Assembly (NCBI RefSeq): GCF_014200725.1
Contig: NZ_JACHCL010000006.1
Location: 1-64,000, forward strand
DNA from: Janthinobacterium silvisoli
Lineage (GTDB): Bacteria > Pseudomonadota > Gammaproteobacteria > Burkholderiales > Burkholderiaceae_D
Length of the DNA stretch: 64,000 bases
Direction: 5' to 3'
Shown here: piece after piece, positions 1 through 8,699 of the stretch
How positions within the stretch are numbered: the first letter of the stretch is position 1
How the letters are laid out: every line of letters begins with the position of its first letter
Notes under the pieces: model-generated
Told to the model about the DNA's origin: nothing
The model's database searches: none
The model's input: the letters and a program-made list of their open reading frames with translations, nothing else
Made by a program: the position numbers and the translations under genes

Positions 1-146
1 CATTTGATATTTTAAGTTTTACGCTGCTTGCGCAGCGCTGCACTTCCATCAAATGCCCACACTTATCGACTGTTAATTGTTAAAGAACTCAATTCTGCTA
101 CTACTTTCGCGCTATCGACAAAGCGTTGTGTTTGTCATCTGCGAAG
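1..146 (-). other. pre-rRNA leader of an rRNA operon (boxA, processing stem)
   Basis: Read on the minus strand this is the leader of an rRNA operon whose 16S gene would start just beyond the left edge. It contains a boxA antitermination element (AGTTCTTTAACA, plus positions 78-89) followed by the GTGTGGGC-type sequence known from proteobacterial 16S leaders. Positions 1-8 and 48-55 are perfect inverted repeats (CATTTGAT/ATCAAATG), as expected for the base of a pre-16S processing stalk. Inside lies a second hairpin (22-27 with 32-37). No mature rRNA is in the window, so the identity rests on the leader only. Confidence 0.75.
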
Positions 147-153
147 AAGGAAG

Positions 154-182
154 AGTATGAAGCGTTTCGCACATTTCGTCAA
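154..182 (-). promoter_or_regulatory. sigma-70 promoter of the rRNA operon
   Basis: On the minus strand there is a -35 box TTGACG (plus 177-182), a 17-bp spacer and a -10 box CATACT (plus 154-159). An A-rich stretch just upstream of the -35 (plus 183-197) could be an UP element. The promoter points toward the boxA-containing leader, so it should drive the rRNA operon that leaves the window on the left. Confidence 0.65.
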
Positions 183-264
183 CCTTCTTTTTTACTGCAT
201 CATCGTTTCCGGTGACCCCTTTAGTGCCGCAAACTAGTGCGTCTCATCGGGGAGGCGAATCATA

Positions 265-1041
265 TCAAAGACCGTCGAAGTTTGGCAAGCGCTTTTCCAG
301 GAAAGCGTGCATACCTTCTTTCTGGGCTGGCGTACCGAAAGCAGCCTGGAATAAACGGCGCTCGTAGGCGACGCCATCGGTCAATGTCGTCTCGAAGGCG
401 CGGTTGACGCAATCCTTGATCATCATGGCCACCGAGACCGGCATGGCAGCGATGGTCCTGGCAGCAGCCAGGGTTTCTTCCAGCAGCTTATCGGCAGGCA
501 CCACCCGCGACACCAGGCCGATGCGTTCAGCTTCTGCCGCATCGATGGTGCGCGCCGTCAGCAGCAAGTCCATGGCCTTGGCTTTGCCGATGGCGCGTGG
601 CAGACGCTGCGTGCCGCCCGCGCCTGGTGTGACGCCTACCTTGATTTCAGGCTGGCCGAATTTGGCGCTATCTGCGGCGATCAGGAAATCGCACATCATC
701 GCCAGTTCGCAACCACCGCCCAGCGCATAACCGGCTACCGCACCAACCACGGGTTTGCGCACGCGCAGTATATGTTCCCAGTTGCGGCTGATATAACCAC
801 TGGTAAAAGTATCGGGGTAGGTGTAGTCCGCCATGGCGGCGATATCGGCACCAGCCGCAAAGGCTTTTTCGCTACCGGTCAGTACGATGCAGCCGATCTT
901 GTCGTCGGCGTCGAATTTAAGTAAAGCATCGCCCAGCTCATTCATCATGTTTTCATTCAGCGCATTGAGCGCCTTCGGGCGGTTGAGGCGAATGACGGCG
1001 ACGCGGTCCTGGATGTCGATGATCAAGTCTTCATATTGCAT
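265..1041 (-). CDS. enoyl-CoA hydratase (crotonase family)
   Basis: A 258-residue crotonase-fold protein that should hydrate trans-2-enoyl-CoA in beta-oxidation. The CoA and oxyanion-hole segment AFAAGADI is present. Both catalytic glutamates of classical crotonase are present in [11 protein letters not shown] and in the FGQPEI...PGAGGTQRL segment. The C-terminal AFLEKR helix is typical. I chose the ATG at 1041 (protein MQYEDL) because GAGAGGAG precedes it; a reading frame extending to 1125 lacks a ribosome site and family similarity. Length matches the family norm of about 258-260. It stands alone, divergent from the MFS gene; the exact chain-length preference cannot be told. Confidence 0.9.
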   Translation of the reverse strand: MQYEDLIIDIQDRVAVIRLNRPKALNALNENMMNELGDALLKFDADDKIGCIVLTGSEKAFAAGADIAAMADYTYPDTFTSGYISRNWEHILRVRKPVVGAVAGYALGGGCELAMMCDFLIAADSAKFGQPEIKVGVTPGAGGTQRLPRAIGKAKAMDLLLTARTIDAAEAERIGLVSRVVPADKLLEETLAAARTIAAMPVSVAMMIKDCVNRAFETTLTDGVAYERRLFQAAFGTPAQKEGMHAFLEKRLPNFDGL

Positions 1042-1133
1042 GGTGTCTCCTCTCGATAGTTGGTGATCAAATACGGCGATTAAATAGTGACGTCGATTGT
1101 AGCGGCTGCATTGCTCACAGCACACTGATATTA

Positions 1134-2438
1134 TTGTCTACTCCCCCATCTTATATAGCGTGCCGTATTTACTCTTCCCTGTTCCAGTATTGCGCCCGCC
1201 GCCTGCGCGGTGACGGCAGCCCCGCCACCATCAACTTTCGCCGGCTGTGGTTCAGCAATGGCCTCAATTGCTTTGGCGCCCAGATCACCTCACTGGCCCT
1301 GCCCTTGTGCGCAGTGCTGCTCTTGCATGCAACGCCAGAACAGATGGGCTTGCTGGTCGCCCTGCAAGCCCTGCCGTTTGCCCTGTTCGGCTTGCCGGTA
1401 GGCGTGTTGCTGGATAGGCGCAGCAAACACCCGATCATGTTGTTCAGCGAAAGCATGTCGGGCCTGGCACTGGCCAGCGTGGCCATCGCCTACTGGTGCG
1501 GTCTGCTGTCGATGCCGTGGTTATATATAGTGGGTTTTATTATCGGCACCGGTTTTGTGGTGGGCGGTGGCGCAGAACAGGTTTTCCTGACTTTCCTGGT
1601 GGGGCGCGATGGCTTGATCGATGCTCAATCGAAATTTGCCGCCACGGAATCGGCTTCGCGCCTGATCGGCCCTGGCCTGGCTGGGGTACTGGTGCAAATA
1701 CTGTCAGCGCCAGCCGCGGTCTTTTGCACTGCTTGCGGCTACTTTATTTCCGTATTGAATTTGCGCGCCATGAGCGTGCGCGATCCGCGCCCGGCTCCGT
1801 CCAACAAGCATGCGCTGCGCGATATCGCCGACGGCCTGGTATTCGTCTGGCACCAGCCGCTGCTGCGCGCACTGGCCTGGGGCGCCGGTATCTGGCATTT
1901 CTTGTTTTATGCCAGCATGGCGCTGACCATCTTGTTTGCCACCCACAACCTGGGCATGAGCCCTGGCGTCCTGGGGCTGGCGCAAATGCTGGGCGGCGCC
2001 GGCATGTTGCTGAGCGCGATCATCGTCAAACCACTGACGCGCCGCTACGGCACTGGCCCCACCATCCTGATCGGCCTGGCGTCGACCTCGCTATGCTTTG
2101 CCCTGACACCTGCCATCCCTGCCGCCCTGTTTGGTAGTGCGCATGCCAGTGCGGCCGCCTATGCCGTACTAATGTTCTTTTTCGATTGCGGCGTGATGCT
2201 GTTCTTCATTCCGTATATGGGCTTGCGGCAAAAAGTTACGCCCGACCCCATGCTGGGTCGGATGACCTCGACCATGCGCTTCCTGACGGTGGCCACGGCG
2301 CCGCTCGGTGCGCTGGCCGCCGGCTGGATCGCCGAACACTTCGGCGTGCGCAATGGCATGGCGTGTATCGCCGCTGGCAGTGTTTTACTGACCATCGCCA
2401 TGACCTGGGGCACGCCGCTGCGTGGCGTACGCGCCTGA
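1134..2438 (+). CDS. MFS transporter, DHA-type drug/metabolite exporter family
   Basis: A polytopic membrane protein of about 434 residues with about twelve hydrophobic segments. The MFS signature between TM2 and TM3 ([13 protein letters not shown]) is visible, so it should be a proton-coupled exporter in the inner membrane; the substrate is unknown. The only available starts are non-ATG: TTG at 1134 is used here. The family-like part begins near residue 32 ([12 protein letters not shown]), so the N-terminal 30 residues are doubtful. Divergent from the enoyl-CoA hydratase, 92 bp away. Confidence 0.75.
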   Translation: MSTPPSYIACRIYSSLFQYCARRLRGDGSPATINFRRLWFSNGLNCFGAQITSLALPLCAVLLLHATPEQMGLLVALQALPFALFGLPVGVLLDRRSKHPIMLFSESMSGLALASVAIAYWCGLLSMPWLYIVGFIIGTGFVVGGGAEQVFLTFLVGRDGLIDAQSKFAATESASRLIGPGLAGVLVQILSAPAAVFCTACGYFISVLNLRAMSVRDPRPAPSNKHALRDIADGLVFVWHQPLLRALAWGAGIWHFLFYASMALTILFATHNLGMSPGVLGLAQMLGGAGMLLSAIIVKPLTRRYGTGPTILIGLASTSLCFALTPAIPAALFGSAHASAAAYAVLMFFFDCGVMLFFIPYMGLRQKVTPDPMLGRMTSTMRFLTVATAPLGALAAGWIAEHFGVRNGMACIAAGSVLLTIAMTWGTPLRGVRA

Positions 2439-2489
2439 TCCGTAGATCAGGCATACACTGTCATATCGTTAAGTCAAAGCCTGACAGAT

Positions 2490-2503
2490 TTGATGTACAT
2501 CAA
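2490..2503 (+). promoter_or_regulatory. FNR/Anr-type box
   Basis: TTGATGTACATCAA is a perfect match to the FNR consensus TTGAT-N4-ATCAA and is palindromic. Its centre lies about 60 bp upstream of the usp start codon. A class II FNR position (-41.5) would put the transcription start near 2538. The -10 area (near 2526-2531) is only a weak match. This predicts oxygen-limited induction of the universal stress protein. Confidence 0.65.
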
Positions 2504-2556
2504 TGTTTTGCTTGGGGGAAATCCATAAGCTAGCAACATCACTTGAGGAGCATGCC

Positions 2557-2994
2557 ATGTTTAACACCATCTTATTTCCTACCGACGGCTCGCCGTTGTC
2601 CGACAAGGCCGCTGAGACGGCGCTGGCCTTCGCACAATTGAACAAGGCCAAGCTGGTCGCCATCAGCGTAGTCCAGCCTTTCCCGTTTTCGCCGATGGCC
2701 GACGGTGGCGTGGTGCTCGATGCAGGTTTATATGAAGAGCAGATGCATACGGCTGCGCAACACGCCGTCGACAAGCTGGGCCAGGCTGCGCGCGCTGCCG
2801 GCCTGGAATTCGAAGGCCTGGTAGCCGTATCGCCCAGCCCCTACGAAGAAATCGTCAATACCGCAGCCAGTCACCATTGCGACATCATCCTGATGGCCTC
2901 GCATGGCCGCAAGGGCTTGAACAAGCTGTTCGTAGGTAGCGAAACGCAAAAGGTACTGGGCCACACCCAGGTGCCCGTGCTGGTCTTGCGCTGA
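2557..2994 (+). CDS. universal stress protein, UspA family
   Basis: A 145-residue single-domain Usp. The N-terminal beta strand with ILFPTDGS and the C-terminal nucleotide-binding motif (SHGRKG, eight residues, then GS) are those of the ATP-binding subclass. ATG at 2557 is preceded by GAGGAG at 2545-2550, at ideal spacing; the frame upstream to 2503 has no ribosome site. The FNR-type box upstream suggests anaerobic or stress induction, as known for several proteobacterial usp genes. Its target process is unknown. Confidence 0.9.
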   Translation: MFNTILFPTDGSPLSDKAAETALAFAQLNKAKLVAISVVQPFPFSPMADGGVVLDAGLYEEQMHTAAQHAVDKLGQAARAAGLEFEGLVAVSPSPYEEIVNTAASHHCDIILMASHGRKGLNKLFVGSETQKVLGHTQVPVLVLR

Positions 2995-3019
2995 CAAGAC
3001 CAGCTGCGATGCCCGCGCC

Positions 3020-4264
3020 TTAGCGGGCTGGCACTTGCTTCGGCAATAAGATCCACACCTGGCCGCTCTGCTTCATGCGGCCAGCGTTCTCTGCCGCTTC
3101 GGCGCCAAAACCAAAGAAATAATCGACACGGATGGGGCCACGGATGGCGCCGCCCGTATCTTGCGCCATCACCAGACGTTGCATGGGGATATCGCTATTG
3201 GCTTGCGTGGTTGCCAAAAACAGTGGCGCACCCAGCGGCACGAAACGCGAATCGATGGCGACCGAGCGCTGCGGCGTCAAAGGCACACCCAGTGCGCCCT
3301 TCGGCCCCACCTTGGGATCAGGCAAGCGCTCTTCCTTGAAGAACACATAACTGGGGTTGGCATTGAAGAGCTCGTCCTTGCGCGTAGGATGGCCGGCGAT
3401 CCAGGCCTTGATACCCTGCGCAGAGGCCTGGCTCATGGTCAGCTCGCCCTTGTCAACCAGGTAGCGGCCTATCGATTTGTACGGATAACCATTTTGGTCG
3501 GCATAAGCCACGCGCACGGTTTCCTGCGTATCGGTCAGTTGCACGCGGCCGCTGCCCTGCACTTGCAGGAAGAAGGCTTCGACTTCATCGTCAACCCACA
3601 TCAGTTCCTTGCCCACCACGGAAGTGGCGCGCTCGATATCGGCACGGGTGGCATAAGGCACGACTTTCTTGCCGACCAGCTTGCCCCGCAAGCGCATATT
3701 TTTCAATTCCGGATACACGCTGGACAGATCCACCGTCACCAGGTCATCCGGCACTTTATACAGCGGCGTCTGGTACGGGCCGCCACGCTTGCGCGCGCCA
3801 TGCAGCAAAGGTTCGTAATAGCCGGTGACCAGGCCCGTGCTGGCGCCATCGGGGGCGACGATTTGATTTGGCACAAAGAACGCTTCAAAGAACTGGCGGA
3901 TGGCCTTGTCGCTATCCGCATTGACCTGGCGCGCGATGGTGCAAGACTCTTTCCAGTCAGGGCGTTTGGCCAGCACATTGCATGACGCCATGAAGGCTGG
4001 CCAGGCGGCGCGCATATCGTCACGGCCCCAGCCCGGCAAGGCGGAAAAGCTCACGGGCATAAACGTGGGCGCCTGTGCATCCTTGCTATCCTTAGCCTCG
4101 GGCGTCGCCGGTTTTGCCGACACAGGCTTGCTCAGCGGCGGTGTTTGCCCCGCGGCCACATTGGTCGGCGCAGGCGGCGTGGTACAAGCTGACAAGATGA
4201 ACGCGACGGCGCCCAGGGGAACGAGTAGACTACGGCGTGTCAAAGAACTTTGTGTAAATAACAT
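3020..4264 (-). CDS. mltA: membrane-bound lytic murein transglycosylase A, lipoprotein
   Basis: A 414-residue MltA-family transglycosylase that cleaves peptidoglycan to 1,6-anhydromuropeptides at the outer membrane. From ATG 4264 the protein has a basic N-terminus, a hydrophobic stretch and the lipobox LSAC (about residues 28-31), so it is a lipoprotein. The MltA domain and the C-terminal 3D domain (AQDTGGAIRGPIRVDYFFG, catalytic Asp region) are both seen. An in-frame start at 4342 would put 26 polar residues before the signal peptide, so I reject it. The hairpin GCCCGC/GCGGGC around its stop lies between it and the convergent usp gene. Confidence 0.9.
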   Translation of the reverse strand: MLFTQSSLTRRSLLVPLGAVAFILSACTTPPAPTNVAAGQTPPLSKPVSAKPATPEAKDSKDAQAPTFMPVSFSALPGWGRDDMRAAWPAFMASCNVLAKRPDWKESCTIARQVNADSDKAIRQFFEAFFVPNQIVAPDGASTGLVTGYYEPLLHGARKRGGPYQTPLYKVPDDLVTVDLSSVYPELKNMRLRGKLVGKKVVPYATRADIERATSVVGKELMWVDDEVEAFFLQVQGSGRVQLTDTQETVRVAYADQNGYPYKSIGRYLVDKGELTMSQASAQGIKAWIAGHPTRKDELFNANPSYVFFKEERLPDPKVGPKGALGVPLTPQRSVAIDSRFVPLGAPLFLATTQANSDIPMQRLVMAQDTGGAIRGPIRVDYFFGFGAEAAENAGRMKQSGQVWILLPKQVPAR

Positions 4265-4274
4265 AGGGGTGCGT

Positions 4275-4433
4275 ATGTGGGTCTTGATGATAGAAGCGCT
4301 GGTGGCGTTTTTCCTGCTGGTATTTATTGTCTGGTGGACCATGTATCAGGGCAAGGGCACAGGCAAAAAGCCTGCGCCACCAGCGCAGAAACAGGTCGGC
4401 ACGGAAGAACAGCAGACCGACAAGCTGAAGTAG
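4275..4433 (+). CDS. small single-span membrane protein, unknown
   Basis: A 52-residue frame starting at ATG 4275 with GGGG 5 bases upstream (4266-4269). It encodes one strongly hydrophobic helix (about residues 3-22, ending in VWWTMYQ) followed by a Lys/Pro/Gln-rich tail, so it would be an inner-membrane protein with a short cytoplasmic tail. The start lies only 10 bp from the divergent mltA start, so its promoter must be inside mltA and mltA's promoter inside it. Convergent with apaG. I do not recognise a family; conservation would be needed to prove it real. Confidence 0.5.
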   Translation: MWVLMIEALVAFFLLVFIVWWTMYQGKGTGKKPAPPAQKQVGTEEQQTDKLK

Positions 4434-4442
4434 CGCGGTAGT

Positions 4443-4817
4443 TTAGTGCAGGGTGCGCGGCAGCGACAACACGAACTCAGGTATAGTCGCTTCGAACTGA
4501 TGGCCGTCTTCGGCCACGCAGAAATATTCGCCGCGCATGGAACCCTGCGGCGTGGCCAGCACGGTACCGCTCGTATATTCGAACTGTTCACCGGGCTGCA
4601 GCAGCGGCTGGTGGCCGACAGCGCCCAGGCCGCGCACTTCTTCCACCTTGTTATTGGCATCCGTGATAACCCAGTGGCGCGCAATCAATTGCGCGCCGGC
4701 ACTGCCCGTATTCTTCACATTGATGGTGTAGCTGAACACATGGCGGCCCTGCTCCGGCGCCGACTGCTCAGGCAAGAACTGCGTCTTGACCGTTACCGTA
4801 AATTCATAAGTCGCCAT
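4443..4817 (-). CDS. apaG: Co2+/Mg2+ efflux-associated protein ApaG
   Basis: A 124-residue protein, exactly the usual ApaG length. The fibronectin-like fold signature is clear: YTINVKNTG, ARHWVITDA, VRGLGAVGHQPLLQPGE and GSMRGEYFC. The start is one of three consecutive ATG codons (4823, 4820, 4817). AAGG upstream fits the third one (4817), giving MATYEF. ApaG is linked genetically to Co2+/Mg2+ resistance, though its biochemical role is unclear. It is divergent from rpe, 107 bp away. Confidence 0.92.
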   Translation of the reverse strand: MATYEFTVTVKTQFLPEQSAPEQGRHVFSYTINVKNTGSAGAQLIARHWVITDANNKVEEVRGLGAVGHQPLLQPGEQFEYTSGTVLATPQGSMRGEYFCVAEDGHQFEATIPEFVLSLPRTLH

Positions 4818-4924
4818 CATCATCCTTATCTGTTCGTCATTTTTCTGTATTTCAAAAGGGCATGGCAACGGCGGCAGGCGTAAAATAGCGGCAATCGCAA
4901 TTTCTACACTCTAGCCCACTCGCC

Positions 4925-5596
4925 ATGACTACATTCCGTATCGCTCCCAGCATCCTGTCCGCCGACTTTGCCCGTTTGGGCGAGGAAGTGCGCAACGTCG
5001 TCACCGCTGGCGCCGACATCATCCACTTCGACGTGATGGATAATCACTATGTGCCCAACCTGACGATCGGCCCGCTGGTCTGCGAAGCGATACGCCCGCA
5101 TGTACAAGTACCCATCGATGTGCATCTGATGGTCAAGCCAGTCGATCGCATTATCCCGGATTTCGCCAAGGCCGGCGCAAACATCATCACCTTTCATCCA
5201 GAAGCGTCGGAACACCTGGACCGCTCGCTGCAACTGATACGCGACAACGGCTGCAAGTCCGGCCTGGTCTTCAATCCTGGCACACCGCTGCACTACCTGG
5301 AACACGTGATGGACAAGATCGACATGATCTTGATCATGTCCGTCAATCCAGGCTTCGGCGGCCAATCCTTCATTCCCCATGCACTGAAAAAAATCGCTGA
5401 AGCGCGCCGCATGATCGATGAGTCGGGCCGTGACATCATGCTGGAAGTGGACGGCGGCATCAAGATCGACAATATCGCTGCCGCTGCCGCTGCCGGCGCC
5501 GACACCTTTGTTGCCGGTTCCGCCATCTTCGGCAAGCCTGACTACAAGGCCGTGATCGATGCCATGCGCGCCGAATTAGCCAAAGTGGCAGCCTGA
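4925..5596 (+). CDS. rpe: ribulose-phosphate 3-epimerase
   Basis: A 223-residue TIM-barrel enzyme interconverting ribulose-5-phosphate and xylulose-5-phosphate in the pentose phosphate pathway. Visible family motifs include [12 protein letters not shown] at the N-terminus, [17 protein letters not shown] (metal-binding His/Asp), [16 protein letters not shown] and the C-terminal VDGGI. It is the first gene of the rpe-gph-trp run. Its TGA overlaps the ATG of gph (TGATG), so the two are translationally coupled. Confidence 0.95.
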   Translation: MTTFRIAPSILSADFARLGEEVRNVVTAGADIIHFDVMDNHYVPNLTIGPLVCEAIRPHVQVPIDVHLMVKPVDRIIPDFAKAGANIITFHPEASEHLDRSLQLIRDNGCKSGLVFNPGTPLHYLEHVMDKIDMILIMSVNPGFGGQSFIPHALKKIAEARRMIDESGRDIMLEVDGGIKIDNIAAAAAAGADTFVAGSAIFGKPDYKAVIDAMRAELAKVAA

Positions 5597-6300
5597 TGAA
5601 TACGGGCACAGTGAAGAGCGGTGTGCTGGCTGGCGTGCGCGCCGCCATCATCGACCTCGATGGCACGATGCTCGACACCGTGCCCGATTTCCATGTCGCC
5701 ATCAACGGCATGCGCAGCGAGTTTAATCTCGCGCCCATCAGCGAAGCCACCATCAAGAATATGGTGGGCAAAGGCTCGGAAAACCTGATCCGCAGCGTGC
5801 TGGCCCTCGATTTCGATGCGACTGGCGTGGAACAGCGCTTTGAACAGGCGATGGACGCCTACCAGCGCCATTATCTGGCCATCAATGGCGACTTCAGCAC
5901 CTTGTACCCGGACGTGCTCCAGGGATTGGCAGCGATGAAGGCGGCCGGCCTGCGCCTGGCCTGCGTGACCAACAAGCCGGTGGCCTTCGCCCTGCCCCTG
6001 CTGCAACAGAAAAATCTGGCTGGCTATTTCGATATCGTCTACGGAGGCGACTCCTTGCCGAAGAAAAAACCGGACCCCATGCCGCTATTGCAAGTATGTG
6101 CAGATTTTGACCTGGCGCCCGCCAAAGTGGTGGCCATCGGCGACTCCTCGAATGACGCGCAAGCGGCCCGGGCTGCGGGCTGCCCCGTGTTGACAGTGCC
6201 GTACGGATACAATCACGGACACTCTATACACGACACCGATTCCGATGGTATAGTAAATACGCTGCTCGAAGCAGCCCATTTCATTCGCATGCAAAACTGA
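5596..6300 (+). CDS. gph: phosphoglycolate phosphatase
   Basis: A 234-residue HAD-superfamily phosphatase. The nucleophile motif DLDGTMLDT (Asp at about residue 20), motif II TNKP, the motif III lysine region (KKKPDP) and motif IV GDSSND are all present. It removes 2-phosphoglycolate from DNA repair and oxygenase side reactions. Gene order rpe-gph-trpE is typical of Burkholderiales. Gph motifs place it with the Gph group rather than other HAD enzymes, but substrate is assigned by similarity and context. Confidence 0.9.
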   Translation: MNTGTVKSGVLAGVRAAIIDLDGTMLDTVPDFHVAINGMRSEFNLAPISEATIKNMVGKGSENLIRSVLALDFDATGVEQRFEQAMDAYQRHYLAINGDFSTLYPDVLQGLAAMKAAGLRLACVTNKPVAFALPLLQQKNLAGYFDIVYGGDSLPKKKPDPMPLLQVCADFDLAPAKVVAIGDSSNDAQAARAAGCPVLTVPYGYNHGHSIHDTDSDGIVNTLLEAAHFIRMQN

Positions 6301-6337
6301 ACAAACTGATACGCATACTGACTGACTACACACCATC

Positions 6338-6430
6338 GTGAACCCGTTTCTCATCAAAAAATACAATGTCACCCAAACCGGCTCGATTGAGGCCTGGCTT
6401 TGGCGACGCTGGCAATCCTGGCAGGCTTAA
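6338..6430 (+). CDS. trpL: trp operon leader peptide with four Trp codons
   Basis: A 30-codon frame begins at GTG 6338, the only start after an in-frame TGA at 6323, and ends at TAA 6428. Near its end it has four Trp codons within nine codons (6395, 6401, 6410 and 6419), reading WLWRRWQSW. This is the hallmark of a trp attenuator peptide. No strong ribosome site is seen before the GTG. It lies 127 bases upstream of trpE and directly before a set of mutually exclusive hairpins. It is too short for usual gene calling. Confidence 0.8.
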   Translation: MNPFLIKKYNVTQTGSIEAWLWRRWQSWQA

Positions 6431-6490
6431 GGCCGAGCCGTGTAACGATTGCTGTCGGCTGCCCGCGAGCATCCGGCAGGTTTTTTGATT
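6431..6490 (+). promoter_or_regulatory. trp attenuator: antiterminator and terminator hairpins
   Basis: Three alternative pairings are visible after the leader peptide. GGCT (6424-6427) pairs with AGCC (6436-6439). AGCCG (6436-6440) pairs with CGGCT (6456-6460), a possible antiterminator. CTGCC (6459-6463) pairs with GGCAG (6475-6479), followed by TTTTTT at 6481-6486, a terminator. The last two share bases 6459-6460 and so exclude each other. Together with the Trp-rich leader peptide this is ribosome-mediated attenuation of trpEGDC. Stems are short (5-6 bp), so the exact fold should be computed. Confidence 0.7.
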
Positions 6491-6556
6491 AACCTCCGCC
6501 AGATTGGCGCATTGCGTAATTGCATGCCTGTAGCCCCTGGCGGCATGGAGAGAAAC

Positions 6557-8065
6557 ATGACCGAACTCGAATTCAAATCGCTGGCCCAGCAAGGCTATAA
6601 CCGTATCCCATTGGTCTCGGAAGCCTTCGCCGACCTGGAAACTCCGCTCACGCTGTACCTGAAACTGGCGCAAACCCAGCAAGGCGGCAAGAATACCTTT
6701 TTGCTGGAATCAGTCGTCGGCGGCGAACGCTTCGGCCGCTATTCCTTCATCGGTTTGCCCGCCACCACCGTGTTGCGCAGCCATGGCAGCCGCACCGAGA
6801 TCGTCAAGAATGGCGAAGTGATCGAAGCACACGAAGGCAATCCGCTCGATTTCATCGAACAGTACCAGTCCCGCTTCAAGGTGGCCCTGCGCCCTGGCAT
6901 GCCGCGTTTCTGCGGTGGCCTGGCTGGTTACTTCGGCTACGACACGGTGCGCCATATCGAGAAAAAACTGGCCGGCGGTGCGCCGAAAGATGACCTGGGC
7001 CTGCCCGACATCCAGCTGATGGTGACGGAAGAACTGGCCGTGATCGACAACCTGTCCGGCAAACTGTATCTGATCGTCTACGCCGACACCACCCAGAGCG
7101 AGTCGTTCTCGAAAGCGCGGCAGCGCCTGAAAGACTTGCGCATGATGCTGCGCCGTGGCCTCGACGCCCCCGTGACTAGCGCCTCGGTGCGCACGGAAAC
7201 CATCCGCGACTTCCCAAAAGAAGAGTATCTGAAGGCTGTCGCCCGCGCCCACGAATACGTGATGGCCGGCGACTTGATGCAGGTGCAAATCGGCCAGCGC
7301 ATCCGCAAGCCTTACGTCGATTCGCCCTTGAGCCTGTACCGCGCCCTGCGTTCGCTGAACCCGTCGCCGTATATGTATTTCTATAATTTCGGCGACATGC
7401 AGATCATCGGCGCCTCGCCTGAAATTTTGGTGCGTAACGAGAATATCAAGACGGCCGACGGCGAGAACAGCAAAAAAGTTACCCTGCGCCCTATCGCCGG
7501 CACCCGCCCACGCGGCGCCACGCCCGAGCGCGACGCCGAACTGTCGGCCGAACTGCTGGCCGATCCGAAAGAGATCGCCGAACACGTGATGCTGATCGAC
7601 CTGGCGCGCAATGACATCGGCCGCATTGCCGAAACCGGCAGCGTGCAAGTCACCGACCGCATGGTCATCGAAAAATACTCGCATGTGCAGCACATCGTCT
7701 CGAACGTGGAAGGCACGCTGAAAGCAGGCCTGTCCAACCTGGACGTGCTGCGCGCCACCTTCCCCGCCGGCACCCTGACGGGCGCGCCAAAAGTGCGCGC
7801 GATGGAAGTGATCGACGAACTGGAAATCAGCAAGCGCGGCATCTATGGCGGCGCCTGCGGCTACCTGTCGTTTGGCGGTGAAATGGATGTGGCAATCGCC
7901 ATCCGCACGGGTGTGGTCAAGGACGGCATGCTGTATGTGCAGGCTGCGGCCGGCATCGTGGCCGACTCGATTCCCGAAATGGAATGGCAGGAAACCGAAA
8001 ACAAGGCGCGTGCCGTACTGCGCGCCGCCGAACAAGTGCAAGATGGACTGGATGGGGAGCTCTGA
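6557..8065 (+). CDS. trpE: anthranilate synthase component I
   Basis: A 502-residue chorismate-using subunit of anthranilate synthase, first step of tryptophan biosynthesis. The N-terminal feedback region contains LLES (Trp-binding motif). The C-terminal chorismate-binding domain has the motifs [25 protein letters not shown] and [14 protein letters not shown] 6557 follows GGAGAG (6547-6552); the 36 upstream in-frame codons fall in the attenuator and are rejected. trpG starts 1 base after its stop, so the two subunits are made together. Confidence 0.96.
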   Translation: MTELEFKSLAQQGYNRIPLVSEAFADLETPLTLYLKLAQTQQGGKNTFLLESVVGGERFGRYSFIGLPATTVLRSHGSRTEIVKNGEVIEAHEGNPLDFIEQYQSRFKVALRPGMPRFCGGLAGYFGYDTVRHIEKKLAGGAPKDDLGLPDIQLMVTEELAVIDNLSGKLYLIVYADTTQSESFSKARQRLKDLRMMLRRGLDAPVTSASVRTETIRDFPKEEYLKAVARAHEYVMAGDLMQVQIGQRIRKPYVDSPLSLYRALRSLNPSPYMYFYNFGDMQIIGASPEILVRNENIKTADGENSKKVTLRPIAGTRPRGATPERDAELSAELLADPKEIAEHVMLIDLARNDIGRIAETGSVQVTDRMVIEKYSHVQHIVSNVEGTLKAGLSNLDVLRATFPAGTLTGAPKVRAMEVIDELEISKRGIYGGACGYLSFGGEMDVAIAIRTGVVKDGMLYVQAAAGIVADSIPEMEWQETENKARAVLRAAEQVQDGLDGEL

Positions 8066-8066
8066 G

Positions 8067-8630
8067 ATGCTGCTAATGATCGACAACTATGACTCCTTCA
8101 CCTACAACATCGTGCAGTATTTCGGCGAGTTGGGCGAAGACGTACGGGTCTACCGCAACGATGAAATCAGCATCGCTGACATCGAAGCGCTGAACCCGGA
8201 CCGTATCTGCATCTCGCCTGGCCCGAAAGCGCCAGCGCAGGCAGGCATTTCGGTGGAAGTGCTCAAGCACTTCGCCGGCAAGAAACCGATACTGGGCGTT
8301 TGCCTGGGCCACCAGGCCATCGGCGAGGCGTTTGGCGGCAAAGTCATCCGCGCCAAACAAGTCATGCATGGCAAAACTTCAGTTATCGCGCATACGGGCG
8401 TGGGCGTTTTCAAGAACTTGCCCAGCCCCTTCACAGTGATCCGCTACCACTCTTTGGCGATCGAACGCGCCTCGCTGCCTTCCTGCCTGGAAGTGACAGC
8501 GTGGACGGACGACGGCGAAATCATGGGCGTGCGCCACCGGGAATACGATATCGAGGGTGTGCAGTTTCACCCTGAATCGATCCTGTCGGAGCACGGCCAC
8601 GCCCTGCTGAAGAACTTTCTCGAGCGCTGA
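8067..8630 (+). CDS. trpG: anthranilate synthase component II (glutamine amidotransferase)
   Basis: A 187-residue class I glutamine amidotransferase that supplies ammonia to TrpE. The nucleophile is Cys79 in GVCLGHQ, and the His/Glu of the triad sit in VQFHPES near the C-terminus. In the segment after SPGP this protein has KAPAQAG where many relatives have a CTPNEAG-like sequence. It may also serve 4-amino-4-deoxychorismate synthase as a shared PabA, which cannot be judged here. It starts one base after the trpE stop. Confidence 0.94.
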   Translation: MLLMIDNYDSFTYNIVQYFGELGEDVRVYRNDEISIADIEALNPDRICISPGPKAPAQAGISVEVLKHFAGKKPILGVCLGHQAIGEAFGGKVIRAKQVMHGKTSVIAHTGVGVFKNLPSPFTVIRYHSLAIERASLPSCLEVTAWTDDGEIMGVRHREYDIEGVQFHPESILSEHGHALLKNFLER

Positions 8631-8699
8631 TTGCCTGCGTGCGCCACTGGGCGCGCGCCATCAGTGTCCTCCTGCGCCATCATTGAAGAAGGAAGCATC

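Noticed and set aside
28..237. 69-codon frame at the left edge
   Set aside because: Lies across the rRNA promoter and leader on the other strand; no ribosome site or family.
3009..3026. Hairpin GCCCGC/GCGGGC as a bidirectional terminator between usp and mltA
   Set aside because: No T run on either side; stem partly inside the mltA stop. Mentioned only as a hairpin.
6710..8086. 458-codon frame antisense to trpE
   Set aside because: Shadow frame of a well-supported gene.
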